Source of the DNA: Candidatus Yanofskybacteria bacterium CG10_big_fil_rev_8_21_14_0_10_36_16
Lineage (GTDB): Bacteria; Patescibacteria; Paceibacteria; 2-02-FULL-40-12; IGHO2-01-FULL-4-A
DNA length: 64,000 nucleotides
NCBI GenBank assembly: GCA_002794035.1
Contig: PCXQ01000005.1
Span: 90,917 to 154,916, forward strand
Reading direction: 5' to 3'
A model generated the notes under the pieces. It made no database searches, was not told the origin of the DNA, and saw only the letters and a program-made list of their open reading frames with translations. Below, piece after piece: positions 9,329 through 17,940 of the stretch (positions within the stretch are counted from its first letter, which is position 1; every line of letters starts with the position of its first letter). A program made the translations under genes and the position numbers.

Positions 9329-9739
9329 TTACTTATTTGAACCCCATTGCCACTTAGGTTTTTCACCCTTTTTAATACAAATCTTTATTAAAGCGACAGT
9401 TAAAAGAGTGACAGGGATAACGAATGTAAACATTACTTCGCTTCTAGGAGAATCGGAATCAAGAGTAAGTCCGAAAAATAAAACTGCAACAATATAAACA
9501 ACTGTGACAATCCAGCCTTCGCGCGAAACTGGAGTCCAGCCCCAGCCAAATAGTTTTCTCTTAAACCAAAGATGTTTAGGATTATCTTTAATATAAGCCA
9601 TATAAGGCTTCCCCAAAAACACAGTTAACAGGGCAGCAAAAACAGCTATGCCAACAGCAAAATTGCCCGATAAAACACTGGCAATAAATCCCGCAATAAC
9701 AAAATATGCAACTGTTTTAAAATCAATTGGGTATTTCAT
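9329..9739 (-). CDS. Conserved membrane protein, function unknown
   Basis: 136 residues with four hydrophobic segments (two at the N terminus, two after residue 75) and a conserved-looking basic/aromatic cytoplasmic loop around residues 50-75 (KHLWFKRKLFGWGW). The C terminus is charged. It sits 10 bp upstream of the C39-like peptidase gene and is probably co-transcribed with it. I do not recognise a function. Confidence 0.65.
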   Translation of the reverse strand: MKYPIDFKTVAYFVIAGFIASVLSGNFAVGIAVFAALLTVFLGKPYMAYIKDNPKHLWFKRKLFGWGWTPVSREGWIVTVVYIVAVLFFGLTLDSDSPRSEVMFTFVIPVTLLTVALIKICIKKGEKPKWQWGSNK

Positions 9740-9779
9740 TGATTAAAACTAAATATTTTTTATGAAACTTTTATGATAA

Positions 9780-10097
9780 TTAAAAACTTAACAATAGAAG
9801 CAATGCCACGGCTATTAAAGCAAACAAAAGTCCAAGAGTATGAGAAAGAAGCGAAAGAGCTTCCTTTTTAAATCCGTCTAGATACCACATTACAGACTTG
9901 CCAAACACAAGCCATCCTGTAATTGCCGCGGAAAGAACAAAAAGAAGAAGCATGAGTATCGGCGCAAATACGGTGTCTGGACCCTTATCAAAATTAAGAA
10001 TTCGAGGAGCATAAAACATAAAAGATGCCACCAATATGACATAGCCGGCAGTTAAGAGAGTATTAATTAAAGCTGTCTTTACTATTTTATTTTTCAT
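9780..10097 (-). CDS. Small three-TM membrane protein, function unknown
   Basis: 105 residues, nearly all hydrophobic, with TM helices at about 12-30, 45-65 and 82-103 and a short cytoplasmic loop KSVMWYLDGFKKEA. It resembles small uncharacterised integral membrane proteins common in Parcubacteria genomes (recollection, not a search). It may start the transcript running into 9329-9739. Confidence 0.6.
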   Translation of the reverse strand: MKNKIVKTALINTLLTAGYVILVASFMFYAPRILNFDKGPDTVFAPILMLLLFVLSAAITGWLVFGKSVMWYLDGFKKEALSLLSHTLGLLFALIAVALLLLLSF

Positions 10098-10145
10098 ATA
10101 TTTAAGATACCCCGAATTGGACCAAAAAACAACCTATTGCATATA

Positions 10146-10175
10146 AAAACAGCCCCGCCAAGGCGGGGCTGTTTT
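10146..10175 (-). terminator. Intrinsic terminator after the thioredoxin-like gene
   Basis: A 14-bp stem (AAAACAGCCCCGCC) with a 2-nt loop and A/T flanks on both sides, directly abutting the stop codon of the gene at 10176. It can also stop plus-strand transcription. Confidence 0.9.
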
Positions 10176-11237
10176 TTATCCAAATGTAAACGTATATAAT
10201 CGGGCACTCGGATCTTCTATTATTAGCTCCAACACGTGCTCTCCTTTTTCAGGCAAATCAACCAGCTCATATAATTGGCTAGACTTAACTGTAACCTCTT
10301 TTGTTTCCTTGCCATCAATAAAAACTTTTATATTCACCGGCTCATCAGACTCGGCAACTAAATTTACTTTTCGTGCCTTAAATTTAAATATTACTTTTGC
10401 TCCTGCATTTTGATTTTCTGCATACTCTTTTTGAACATACCACGAACCATCTAGATAAAGATTGTTAAGCTTGGGGTCTGTCGGACCTTTTAGATTTTGA
10501 TGTCCTGTTTGTTTCTGAACACCATTCGCCAAAAGCTCATTTCTAAATGCGCCAAAATATACCTCGGGGCTGTCGGGCCTTACAGACACATCCTCTACGC
10601 CCTTGGGATCAGCCGTGTCCTTATCAATGCCTCCCGACTCGCCAAGAACAATTTTTCTTTCCATTAAAAGTTCTCTGATTTTTTGTTCTGTTTCCTCATA
10701 TGCTCCTTCTCCTATGTGATCGTAAACGATAAACCCATCAATATCTATAAGGTATTTGCGGGGCCAATATCGATTGCTATAAGCTCGCCAAGTTGAATAA
10801 TTGTTATCTTGAACCACGGGGTATTCAATACCAAACTTTTCAGTAGCTTCTAGAACATTTTCGTATTTTTTCTCAAACTCAAATTCAGGCGTGTGAACAC
10901 CCACTATCAAAAGGCCGTCATCCTCATATTTATCCCACCAAGCATTAAGATAAGGCGTGGTTCTCTGGCAATTTATACAGCTATAAGTCCAAAAATCAAT
11001 TAGTATTACTTTCTTTCCTATATAATCAGCAATTTTAAACGGCTCTGAATTTATAAAGCCCTGAGTACCAACAAGTTCCTTAGCAGGTTCATATTTCTCT
11101 GTCTTCTCTTCTTTAGATTGTATTTCTATATCAGCATCATCAATACTAATTTGATCCGGTCTCTGCGACTCAAAGTAAAAAATAGTACCAACAATACCAA
11201 CAACGACCAAAATTAAAATTATATTTTTTATTTTCAT
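10176..11237 (-). CDS. DipZ/TlpA-like membrane-anchored thioredoxin with C-terminal beta domain
   Basis: 353 residues: N-terminal TM anchor (5-23), a thioredoxin-like domain with the active site WTYSCINCQRTTPYL near 85 and a cis-Pro region in the PRKYLID segment, then a C-terminal beta-sandwich (about 215-353) as in the C-terminal part of DipZ proteins. DipZ normally fuses CcdA to this module; here CcdA is the separate gene just upstream (22 bp gap). Together they should carry reducing equivalents across the membrane to external thiols. Confidence 0.9.
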   Translation of the reverse strand: MKIKNIILILVVVGIVGTIFYFESQRPDQISIDDADIEIQSKEEKTEKYEPAKELVGTQGFINSEPFKIADYIGKKVILIDFWTYSCINCQRTTPYLNAWWDKYEDDGLLIVGVHTPEFEFEKKYENVLEATEKFGIEYPVVQDNNYSTWRAYSNRYWPRKYLIDIDGFIVYDHIGEGAYEETEQKIRELLMERKIVLGESGGIDKDTADPKGVEDVSVRPDSPEVYFGAFRNELLANGVQKQTGHQNLKGPTDPKLNNLYLDGSWYVQKEYAENQNAGAKVIFKFKARKVNLVAESDEPVNIKVFIDGKETKEVTVKSSQLYELVDLPEKGEHVLELIIEDPSARLYTFTFG

Positions 11238-11259
11238 TTGCGTCGAAGGTTCAAATTAA

Positions 11260-11967
11260 TTATTCCAATAAGAATCTATTAAGTATTTCCAAATTAGCAA
11301 TCCTGCTTAAGTTTTGAGTAAATGCCAAAACTCCCAAAGCAATCAAAATGACTCCGAACACTTTTGTTGCATATGAAAGCTGAACTGCATATTTTGTAAT
11401 AAATGTTGAAGCGCGTGAAGCAAAGAGGCCGACAACCAAAAATGGCAATCCCAACCCGAGAGAATAGCTAAACAACAAATAAAGTGCTGAGCCCGGCTGA
11501 GTTGCAGCAAGGCCTAATATACCTCCCAAAACTGCACCGACGCACGGTGTCCACCCCGCAGCAAATGCAGATCCAAAAAGAAATGAGGTTAAATATCTAG
11601 AGTTGAATTTTTTGGTAACATGAGGCTTAAATTCTCTTTCCAAAAATGGGATCCTAATAAGACCAGTCAAATACAAACCAAAAAATATTATTATTCCTCC
11701 GCCTATTCTTGCCAGCCAAATCTGAGCATCATAAGCAACAGCTTCTAAAACTGTATTCAGCAACACTCCAAGAACTGAAAACACAGCAGAAAAACCAAGA
11801 ACAAAGAAAAGGCTGTTTAAAAATATTTCTTTGCGGTTAACCTTTCCGGGTTCAAGAGAAGAACCAGCCAGATAAGCCAAAAATCCGGGAATTATTGGCA
11901 AAACACAAGGCGAAAGAAATGAGACCAACCCTGCAACAAAAGCAAAAATTATTCCAATGTCTACCAT
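11260..11967 (-). CDS. ccdA: CcdA-type thiol-disulfide transmembrane transporter
   Basis: 235 residues, six TM helices. Redox cysteines occur in SPCVLPIIPG near 20 and TPCVGAVLGG near 140, the hallmark pair of CcdA/DsbD transmembrane domains. It takes electrons from cytoplasmic thioredoxin and passes them to external partners, here most simply the thioredoxins encoded at 10176-11237 and 12029-12655. Confidence 0.93.
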   Translation of the reverse strand: MVDIGIIFAFVAGLVSFLSPCVLPIIPGFLAYLAGSSLEPGKVNRKEIFLNSLFFVLGFSAVFSVLGVLLNTVLEAVAYDAQIWLARIGGGIIIFFGLYLTGLIRIPFLEREFKPHVTKKFNSRYLTSFLFGSAFAAGWTPCVGAVLGGILGLAATQPGSALYLLFSYSLGLGLPFLVVGLFASRASTFITKYAVQLSYATKVFGVILIALGVLAFTQNLSRIANLEILNRFLLE

Positions 11968-12028
11968 GAGATAACTTACATATCAGACATTTATAGATTT
12001 AAATGTTCTGATGTGTAAAATTTAAAAT

Positions 12029-12655
12029 TTATAAAGCATCGCCTATCTCCTTAAGGTATCTCGCTTCATCCCAAGAATCTGGCCATTTTCCTATTCTCTG
12101 GCCATCTTTTACAAATACCTTAGTATGTTGATAAGCCACACCAAACTCACGAGCGAGATCTTTCTCTTTGCTGTCCGTTTCATTATCATTGTAATTCACC
12201 CTAAACCCAACAACATCGTCCCCAGTTAGTTTACTAAAAGCAGAGTACATCTTAGGAATTTCTTTCTTACAAGTTGGGCACCAATTAGCGTAAAAATATA
12301 AAACAACTAATTTTTCAGACTCCAAAGCTTTTTCATAATCTGCTTGATTGAAATTAATCACCGGCGATGAACTTCCTCCCAAAACCTCTCCTGAAAATTC
12401 AACTTCCGTCATTCCATCTTCGTTCACTATCATCTCATCTACCCCCTCATAACCTGGAGCGGGCACTTCCAGAGTAGTACCATTATCACCCTCTTGCCCT
12501 GAGCCTGCTTGTGGTGAGGAACCCGAATCCGCCGAAGGGTCCCGCATCTCACCATTATCTTGTATGGCACCATCCTGGCTATTGCCCATAAAATAGTAGA
12601 CAGAACCTGCCACTGCCACAATCACTAAAACTAAAATTATAGCTTTGTTATTCAT
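12029..12655 (-). CDS. Membrane-anchored thioredoxin-fold protein
   Basis: 208 residues from the ATG at 12655, chosen because GAGGGTGAGG precedes it at usual spacing; the ATG 12 bp upstream lacks such a site. TM anchor at about 3-20, an acidic Gly/Ser-rich linker, then a thioredoxin domain with FYANWCPTCKKEIP near 128. It opens the redox operon (this gene, ccdA, DipZ-like). The 270 bp upstream hold three palindromes and probably the operon's control region. Confidence 0.88.
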   Translation of the reverse strand: MNNKAIILVLVIVAVAGSVYYFMGNSQDGAIQDNGEMRDPSADSGSSPQAGSGQEGDNGTTLEVPAPGYEGVDEMIVNEDGMTEVEFSGEVLGGSSSPVINFNQADYEKALESEKLVVLYFYANWCPTCKKEIPKMYSAFSKLTGDDVVGFRVNYNDNETDSKEKDLAREFGVAYQHTKVFVKDGQRIGKWPDSWDEARYLKEIGDAL

Positions 12656-12762
12656 CCTCACCCTCATTAAGAATAACTTATCGGCTGATCACAAGTTCAA
12701 CCATCTAATTTATTCTTAAAAAATTAATTTATTAGTGTAATCCCCACTTTTGTTTTAAAAAT

Positions 12763-12783
12763 CATTAAGACCAATTCTTAATG
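12763..12783. promoter_or_regulatory. Palindrome 1 upstream of the redox operon
   Basis: An 8-bp perfect inverted repeat (CATTAAGA, loop CCAAT). On the minus strand it is followed by ATTTTTAAAA, so it could be a weak terminator for the upstream gene or an operator. Confidence 0.5.
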
Positions 12784-12803
12784 AGTGTGAGGATTCATAA
12801 TAT

Positions 12804-12838
12804 ATGTTTCATCATAATTTAAGGTTATGATGAAACAT
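12804..12838. promoter_or_regulatory. Palindrome 2 upstream of the redox operon
   Basis: A 14-bp perfect inverted repeat (arm ATGTTTCATCATAA) with a 7-nt spacer. It has no T-tract and little GC, so a protein-binding operator is more likely than a terminator. It lies about 150 bp upstream of the thioredoxin start. Confidence 0.6.
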
Positions 12839-12867
12839 TAACCTTTATATACAGTCTTACAAAAACA

Positions 12868-12891
12868 CAATGTAAAGTCAACTTTACATTG
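12868..12891. promoter_or_regulatory. Palindromic operator, probable XRE repressor site 1
   Basis: An 11-bp perfect inverted repeat (arm CAATGTAAAGT) with a 2-bp centre; the centre reads TTGACT on the minus strand and could serve as a -35 box. The 10-mer ACTTTACATT recurs at 13540-13549 in front of the XRE gene, so both sites are likely bound by that repressor. Confidence 0.65.
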
Positions 12892-12930
12892 TGGATATCT
12901 ACGATTTATTTATTAAATTTTTAGCAATAT

Positions 12931-13296
12931 CTATTTTTTTACCCTTCCATATATAACTCCTGCAATTTTTGCTGTCATCATAACTGCCAACACCATAAGC
13001 ATCCAGTCTGATAATTGATGGCGCAAACTTTCAACAATAATCCCAACGATAACTATGGCAGCGCCGGCCAAAAAACCCATCCTATCAGCCATCATCCTCA
13101 ACATAGACTCTCTTTCATCTTTTGTGTTTTCTCTGAACATGAAAGAAACAAAAATTCCAAACAACAACACAACTCCGGTCACAAGCATCATTTCAGTCTT
13201 TGAAGGCATCAAAAAATCCATTGGGTTAATAAGAACAACCAACAATACGATTATTATAATCGCGGTAATTATTTCAGATAAAAAATCTTTAAGCAT
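12931..13296 (-). CDS. Small four-TM membrane protein paired with XRE regulator
   Basis: 121 residues with four hydrophobic segments and a cytoplasmic charged loop FRENTKDERESM after the second helix. This arrangement, a short XRE repressor followed by a small DUF2178-like membrane protein, is common in bacteria and archaea. The coding region overlaps the XRE gene by 8 bp (13289-13296), so the two are translationally coupled. The function is unknown. Confidence 0.75.
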   Translation of the reverse strand: MLKDFLSEIITAIIIIVLLVVLINPMDFLMPSKTEMMLVTGVVLLFGIFVSFMFRENTKDERESMLRMMADRMGFLAGAAIVIVGIIVESLRHQLSDWMLMVLAVMMTAKIAGVIYGRVKK

Positions 13297-13498
13297 TTTT
13301 TAAGAAAAAAACATCCTCTAGTCTCTCTTTGAATACTTTGGAAATCTTCAAAGAAAGCAAAACTGAAGGAGTGTAATTCCCCTTTTCAATTGCAATTATA
13401 GTCTGACGTGTTACGCCGACTTTTTGAGCTAGTTCTTCTTGGGTCATCTTTTTTTCTAGCCTTAATTCATGCACTCTATTTTCTATTTTATCATTCAT
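13289..13498 (-). CDS. XRE-family helix-turn-helix repressor
   Basis: 69 residues, essentially one HTH_3 domain: RLEKKMTQEELAQKVGVTRQ forms the helix-turn-helix, with IAEKGNYTPSVLL-like recognition context after it (IEKGNYTPS). The size and the partner gene match short autoregulatory repressors. A promoter and imperfect palindrome immediately upstream share half-sites with the perfect palindrome 5' of the thiol-redox operon, so that operon is a plausible second target. Confidence 0.9.
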   Translation of the reverse strand: MNDKIENRVHELRLEKKMTQEELAQKVGVTRQTIIAIEKGNYTPSVLLSLKISKVFKERLEDVFFLKNA

Positions 13499-13505
13499 TA
13501 TTATT

Positions 13506-13535
13506 ATATTAATCCCCTTTTAATATAAATGTCAA
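13506..13535 (-). promoter_or_regulatory. Promoter of the XRE gene
   Basis: TTGACA at 13530-13535 and TAATAT at 13506-13511 (minus strand), separated by 18 bp. The -35 box lies inside the operator at 13528-13549, which fits autorepression. Confidence 0.6.
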
Positions 13536-13549
13536 ATTGACTTTACATT
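13528..13549. promoter_or_regulatory. Probable XRE repressor site 2 (autoregulatory)
   Basis: An imperfect 22-bp palindrome sharing ACTTTACATT with the perfect site at 12868-12891. It covers the -35 box of the XRE promoter. Confidence 0.6.
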
Positions 13550-13565
13550 TTATAATCAAAAAAAA

Positions 13566-13600
13566 CCCGCCAAAATTTTGCTATACAAAACTTAAGCGGG
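13566..13600 (-). terminator. Intrinsic terminator of the gene at 13649-13981
   Basis: CCCGC/GCGGG outer stem with an AT-rich inner helix (AAGTTTTG/CAAAATTTT), followed on the minus strand by a run of eight T. Confidence 0.85.
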
Positions 13601-13648
13601 CAAGCTTAACCCAACAAAAAAACACATTTAAAAACACGTTTTTGAAGG

Positions 13649-13981
13649 TTATTTCTTTCTTTCAAAGAAGCTTAAAAGTCCAAAAAAACCGAAGAAGCCT
13701 AAAAATCCGGAACCAAAACTAGGAATTAAGCCTACCAGGCCAAAGAATCCCAAAAACCCTAATTTCCAAGTGTTGGCTGGAGCCCTTTTTTCTATAATAA
13801 GAATAATCTCATGAATAACCGCCATCGTAAAAGCCAACACGAATATTAACGCCAAGATAAAAAATACCGGCTCTTCAGTGCCGGAAAAAGCATAAACAGC
13901 ATTATGCAACACAGCAGACAACACAGCTAATCCAAAAAGGGTATATATTTTTGTAACATGATCTAGTTTAATCTTAAACAT
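13649..13981 (-). CDS. Small membrane protein with a Gly/Phe-rich C terminus
   Basis: 110 residues: three TM helices, then a low-complexity tail from about residue 73 in which GFLGFFG recurs twice in a Gly/Phe/Leu context, ending in ERKK. The DNA repeat behind it is short and purine/pyrimidine biased. I know no function; the tail could be a fourth membrane segment. It is a single-gene unit with its own terminator. Confidence 0.55.
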   Translation of the reverse strand: MFKIKLDHVTKIYTLFGLAVLSAVLHNAVYAFSGTEEPVFFILALIFVLAFTMAVIHEIILIIEKRAPANTWKLGFLGFFGLVGLIPSFGSGFLGFFGFFGLLSFFERKK

Positions 13982-14060
13982 ATTTGAAATCTTATACTTA
14001 TATTCTACTAGAAAACTTTAAAACTAAAAAGTGAACATTTCATGAAAAAACTCATATATA

Positions 14061-14086
14061 AAAACTCGGAATAAATTCCGAGTTTT
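14061..14086 (-). terminator. Intrinsic terminator of the NRPS-like gene
   Basis: A 12-bp stem with AAAACTCGGAAT on one arm, AT-flanked, ending 12 bp before the stop codon of the gene at 14098. Confidence 0.8.
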
Positions 14087-14097
14087 AAAATTTAAAA

Positions 14098-17000
14098 TTA
14101 AAATATTGAAATAAATCGATTGAACGATTCGTCCGATATTCCCTTCGCGTGCAAATGAACTGATATTCTACCATTGTCTAAAAAAGAAAAAAGGCCAATT
14201 TTCATACCACTCGAAAGTGGATGAAAAGAATTGATACCCCACAAAGGTCTTGGTATTGATGCTACGGCTATAGACTTAGCGGAATTTACACTGACACTAC
14301 CCAATGGTCCACTAGAAAATAAATGACCAGAATCAATACCTTTAAAAAATAATGGATCATTTTTTTCTACGCAATCTAGCACTTTATCAAAGTGTACGGA
14401 ATTTTTAACAAACCAATTAATTTTTTCAGAAATCTGATGAGAAACCTCATCCTGATCACTTTCTCTAGACAAATCTACAACAAACATAAAATGATCATTA
14501 GCTTGTGCAACTAAATTTCTCAGATAATTAAAGGAAAGCGCTGGATAATTTCTTCCTGGCGTTCCAATTCTCAATGGTATTTTGGAAAATCCAGTCCATT
14601 TGTGTAAGGCAATGGCATACTTAGCCAATAAATCATACACTGAAATATCGGCAGGTAGTAATTCTTTCAAAAAAGACTGGGTCATATTACCCTCACATTC
14701 AAAATTAGAAGATTTTTTAATTTTTGTTTTAATCTCATCTACCACAACATAGTATTCCTTAATTAGAACTTTTATGTAATTTAAAATTTCTTCTGGATAA
14801 TAAATTGATTCCAAGTCTTGATTTAAGTCCTCCGAGGTAAATAATTTTTTAGGCAACAATGCATCGTTTTTTTGACTAAAAGATTCATACAATCTTATTA
14901 ACTCAGAGGCCAGCAAATCCCCGCTAACCAAATCTACCAAAAGGTGGCTAAGTTGCCAAACAAAATCATAAGAATTATGGCCCCTCTTAATGAGGACCCA
15001 TCTAAACATTGGGTATTTACCTATTTCAAATGGTAAAAAAGCCAGTTGGCTCGTAGCATAACCTGAATTAATATCCAAATCTAAATCAGATAAATCCATA
15101 TACGGTATTCTGGTACTAATAAGATCGAAAAAATTCACAACAATCTTACCTTCTTTAATCAACAAAGAAGATCTTAAAGCATCATGCCTGCTAATCAAAA
15201 CACGAAGTGCTTGAGATAATGCTATTTCATCAACCTCCTCATTGAATCTAATCTGAACATATGTATGGTCAAACTGTGCCTTGTTGATTTTTTTTATTCT
15301 TCTTTTTTGACTGATTGTTAAATCTGCAATTTTAGACCCCCTTAAGTTATCAGTTTTTAAATAATTTGAACTAAAAATAATTTCCCGTATATCGCTAATG
15401 GGAAATGCTCCACAAACAATATTGTCCCTCTGATAATAATAGCAAGTAAAATTATCATTCTCTGCATCAATTAATTTAACCGTTTGTCCTATGGTTACAT
15501 CAGAAGATATTGAAGGAATTCTAACACCAAACAGTTCTTCAATTCTAAAAAGCATATCTATGAAATTAAGAGAATCTCCACCAGCATCCGAAAAAGAAGT
15601 ATTACTATCAATTTCATGAATACCGAGTATGTCTTTCCAGATATTGGCAATCTTAACACTAGTTGTCGCTTCGCTGTCATTAATTCTAAGCGGTGTGTTC
15701 TCTGTTTTAATCCATACAGAGCTTGCTATTTTTTTACGATCTATTTTCTCCGAAACCAAAACTGGGATTTTTGTTTCTATGAACATTTTGGGAATAAGAT
15801 AATCTGGTACTTTATACTCCAAAAACTTTTTTAAATCCCCAATAGATACGTCGTCTTCTTTTTCAATTAAACAAATTAAAAAATCAGATCCATTGTGTAC
15901 AGCTTTAAAAGCAACCGCTCTAATTATGCCGGAGTACATAAGAACAAATTTTTCTACTTCTTCTGGGTCTATCCGTAAGCCATTAATTTTAAACATAAGG
16001 TCATAACGACCACAAACAATCAAGTCACCGTTTCCATCTATAAAACCGCTGTCACCAGTTTTAAACAAATTATCCTTACCCAACAAACGAGGCCCAACAA
16101 CTACGCCTTTCTTAATATAACCAGAAAAAAGGCCTTGCCCACCAACAAACACAGCCCCTTCTTCGCTTTGTGAGCACTCACTTTTTTTATTTTTTTTATC
16201 AACAGATAGAATCTTAACCACATTTCCAGGAGTAGCCTTGCCCACAGGCAAAAAAGCGTTGTCTGAAAAATGTTCATCGCCTCGAACTTCATAAGAAGAA
16301 AAGGAGAAAGCCTCTGTTAATCCATAGGTGTTAAAAATTCTAACGGATTTAAAATGTTTTTTAAATTCTAAAACCGATCTACAATCAGCAGGCTCGCCCG
16401 ACAATATAACAGCTTTTAAACTGCTAAACATATCTGGCTCTCTTATTGCTACACCAGACAATCTTCTAAACAAAGACGGAACCAGTTTCAAGCATGTTAT
16501 TTTATACTCTTCAAAAAAGCGGCTTAACTTATTTAGATCAGACAACCATTGAAAATCAGGAATTATAACGGTCCCACCCCTTAAAAGAGGTACGAATATT
16601 GTAGTCATCGACAAAGAGAAAGATAAGGATGACAAGAGTACCATTCTTTCTCTTTTATTCCCAAGGGTGTTAAGCCAGGTTTTTACATGATTTAATATAA
16701 CACCGTGTGACAAAGCCACAGCCTTTGGTTTACCCGTTGAACCAGAAGTAAATATAACCGTTGCGATAGTACCCTCATCGTTACTTGCCTTGGGTTTTAC
16801 TACCGCATCATTAATCAAACCGTTTTTGTTAATTACTATTATTCTAGTTTTTTTAACAATTTCACTACTATTTAATTTGCTATAACCATCTTCATCTGTA
16901 ATTATCACTTTACAACCAGTGTGTCTTATTACCTGCCTTAATCTGTTTGATGGAATGCTCGTGCTAACAGGTACATACCCCCTGCCAACACCTAGACAAC

Positions 17001-17211
17001 CAAACATTGTTGCTATGTATTCAGGACATTCTCTCATATATATAGCTACTAAATTGTTATCATTTGCTTCAGATAATTCTTTCCCTATTACACAAGACAT
17101 GTGCCATAATTCTCTATAACTTATATTTTTTGATCCATGAATAATAGCTAAATCATTAGGGTATTTATTAGCGATTGACTCAAATACTGAGTAAACATCT
17201 TCGGGGTTCAT
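14098..17211 (-). CDS. NRPS-like protein: adenylation, carrier and condensation domains
   Basis: 1037 residues. Adenylation domain (about 1-490): TSGSTGKPK at 155, NTYGLTE at 294, TGDSG at 385, GRYDLMFKINGLRI at 401 and the catalytic-Lys region SEKIDRKK at 487. Carrier domain (about 515-585) with the phosphopantetheine Ser in GGDSL (Ser547). Condensation-like domain (about 620-1037) with RHDALR at 675 and SHLLVD at 755; the second His and the Asp of HHxxxD are kept, the first His is Ser. It should activate an amino or hydroxy acid, load it on the carrier and form an amide or ester. It stands alone; no thioesterase or phosphopantetheinyl transferase gene is nearby. The order A-carrier-C is unusual for an initiating module. 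The product is unknown. Confidence 0.9.
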   Translation of the reverse strand: MNPEDVYSVFESIANKYPNDLAIIHGSKNISYRELWHMSCVIGKELSEANDNNLVAIYMRECPEYIATMFGCLGVGRGYVPVSTSIPSNRLRQVIRHTGCKVIITDEDGYSKLNSSEIVKKTRIIVINKNGLINDAVVKPKASNDEGTIATVIFTSGSTGKPKAVALSHGVILNHVKTWLNTLGNKRERMVLLSSLSFSLSMTTIFVPLLRGGTVIIPDFQWLSDLNKLSRFFEEYKITCLKLVPSLFRRLSGVAIREPDMFSSLKAVILSGEPADCRSVLEFKKHFKSVRIFNTYGLTEAFSFSSYEVRGDEHFSDNAFLPVGKATPGNVVKILSVDKKNKKSECSQSEEGAVFVGGQGLFSGYIKKGVVVGPRLLGKDNLFKTGDSGFIDGNGDLIVCGRYDLMFKINGLRIDPEEVEKFVLMYSGIIRAVAFKAVHNGSDFLICLIEKEDDVSIGDLKKFLEYKVPDYLIPKMFIETKIPVLVSEKIDRKKIASSVWIKTENTPLRINDSEATTSVKIANIWKDILGIHEIDSNTSFSDAGGDSLNFIDMLFRIEELFGVRIPSISSDVTIGQTVKLIDAENDNFTCYYYQRDNIVCGAFPISDIREIIFSSNYLKTDNLRGSKIADLTISQKRRIKKINKAQFDHTYVQIRFNEEVDEIALSQALRVLISRHDALRSSLLIKEGKIVVNFFDLISTRIPYMDLSDLDLDINSGYATSQLAFLPFEIGKYPMFRWVLIKRGHNSYDFVWQLSHLLVDLVSGDLLASELIRLYESFSQKNDALLPKKLFTSEDLNQDLESIYYPEEILNYIKVLIKEYYVVVDEIKTKIKKSSNFECEGNMTQSFLKELLPADISVYDLLAKYAIALHKWTGFSKIPLRIGTPGRNYPALSFNYLRNLVAQANDHFMFVVDLSRESDQDEVSHQISEKINWFVKNSVHFDKVLDCVEKNDPLFFKGIDSGHLFSSGPLGSVSVNSAKSIAVASIPRPLWGINSFHPLSSGMKIGLFSFLDNGRISVHLHAKGISDESFNRFISIF

Positions 17212-17272
17212 CTTTGTCTCCTTTTTATTTTTAAAACAACTTGCAAATACAAGACAATGTTTGCATTCAAAA

Positions 17273-17301
17273 TAAATACCATATTATATAACATAAGTCA
17301 A
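17273..17301 (-). promoter_or_regulatory. Candidate promoter of the NRPS-like gene
   Basis: TTGACT at 17296-17301 and TATTTA at 17273-17278 on the minus strand, 17 bp apart, with TGG before the -10 (extended -10). It lies about 60 bp upstream of the ATG at 17211. A short TGCAAA/TTTGCA inverted repeat lies between promoter and gene. Confidence 0.5.
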
Positions 17302-17358
17302 TAAAACGGAAACCGTATAACACTCGGCAAAAAAACCCTCCTTACTTTAAAAACAAAG

Positions 17359-17940
17359 TCAATCAATAAAAAGACCGCCTGAATAAAATTTATCAGACGG
17401 CAGAAAATTAGCATACAAGCGAACTAAACGCGCCCTAATAATAAGTCGCCGGTCACGTGAGAAAGGCGGATGACAGGTAAAAATAGTCAGAATAGAAACA
17501 TTCCTATTAGTCGTATATATAATGTTATATCCTTTCACTGGGTCTACATCAAACATGTCATAAACCCGATAACTGATAATAGCCCCGTCATTTCGTTTAA
17601 TTACTATCTCGTCACCTATGTTCAAATCTTCAGCTCTAAAAAAACGCTTATCTTTCAAAACTCGGTGAACCGCAAGCACTGAATTACCGGATTCTCCAAA
17701 CTTGGGAGTGCCGGCCCAATGTGCCATCCCTCTCATGTCTATAATTGACTGATCAACCCCCTCTCTTATTGTTCCTCTAAAATTTATAGAAGAAATAGTA
17801 ACCACACCCAAAACATCCCCGGATTTTTGTGTAGGATCTGATATTTTAAGTTGCCCATAACTTCTTAACGGCATTAAAAAAAACAGAATCATTGTTTGCA
17901 ACAAAAATATATCCACCAACAAAACAAATTTATTTTTCAA
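17359..17940 (-). CDS. Sortase (transpeptidase), first of two in the window
   Basis: 193 residues from a TTG at 17940, chosen because GGGAGGTG lies 6 nt upstream; the ORF extends in frame to an ATG at 17991 without a ribosome site. N-terminal TM anchor, then a sortase barrel with His in VLAVHRVL, Cys in ILTIFTCHPP and Arg in RDRRLIIRARL. It would cleave an LPxT-type signal and attach proteins to the cell surface. No substrate with a sorting signal is adjacent. The last 13 codons overlap an intrinsic terminator, which is odd. Confidence 0.88.
   Translation of the reverse strand: MKNKFVLLVDIFLLQTMILFFLMPLRSYGQLKISDPTQKSGDVLGVVTISSINFRGTIREGVDQSIIDMRGMAHWAGTPKFGESGNSVLAVHRVLKDKRFFRAEDLNIGDEIVIKRNDGAIISYRVYDMFDVDPVKGYNIIYTTNRNVSILTIFTCHPPFSRDRRLIIRARLVRLYANFLPSDKFYSGGLFID
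17375..17400 (-). terminator. Terminator hairpin inside the sortase 3' coding end
   Basis: A 12-bp stem with one G-U pair and one bulge, followed on the minus strand by TCTTTTTATTG. The T-tract precedes the stop codon at 17359-17361, so terminated transcripts might lack a stop codon. Confidence 0.65.
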
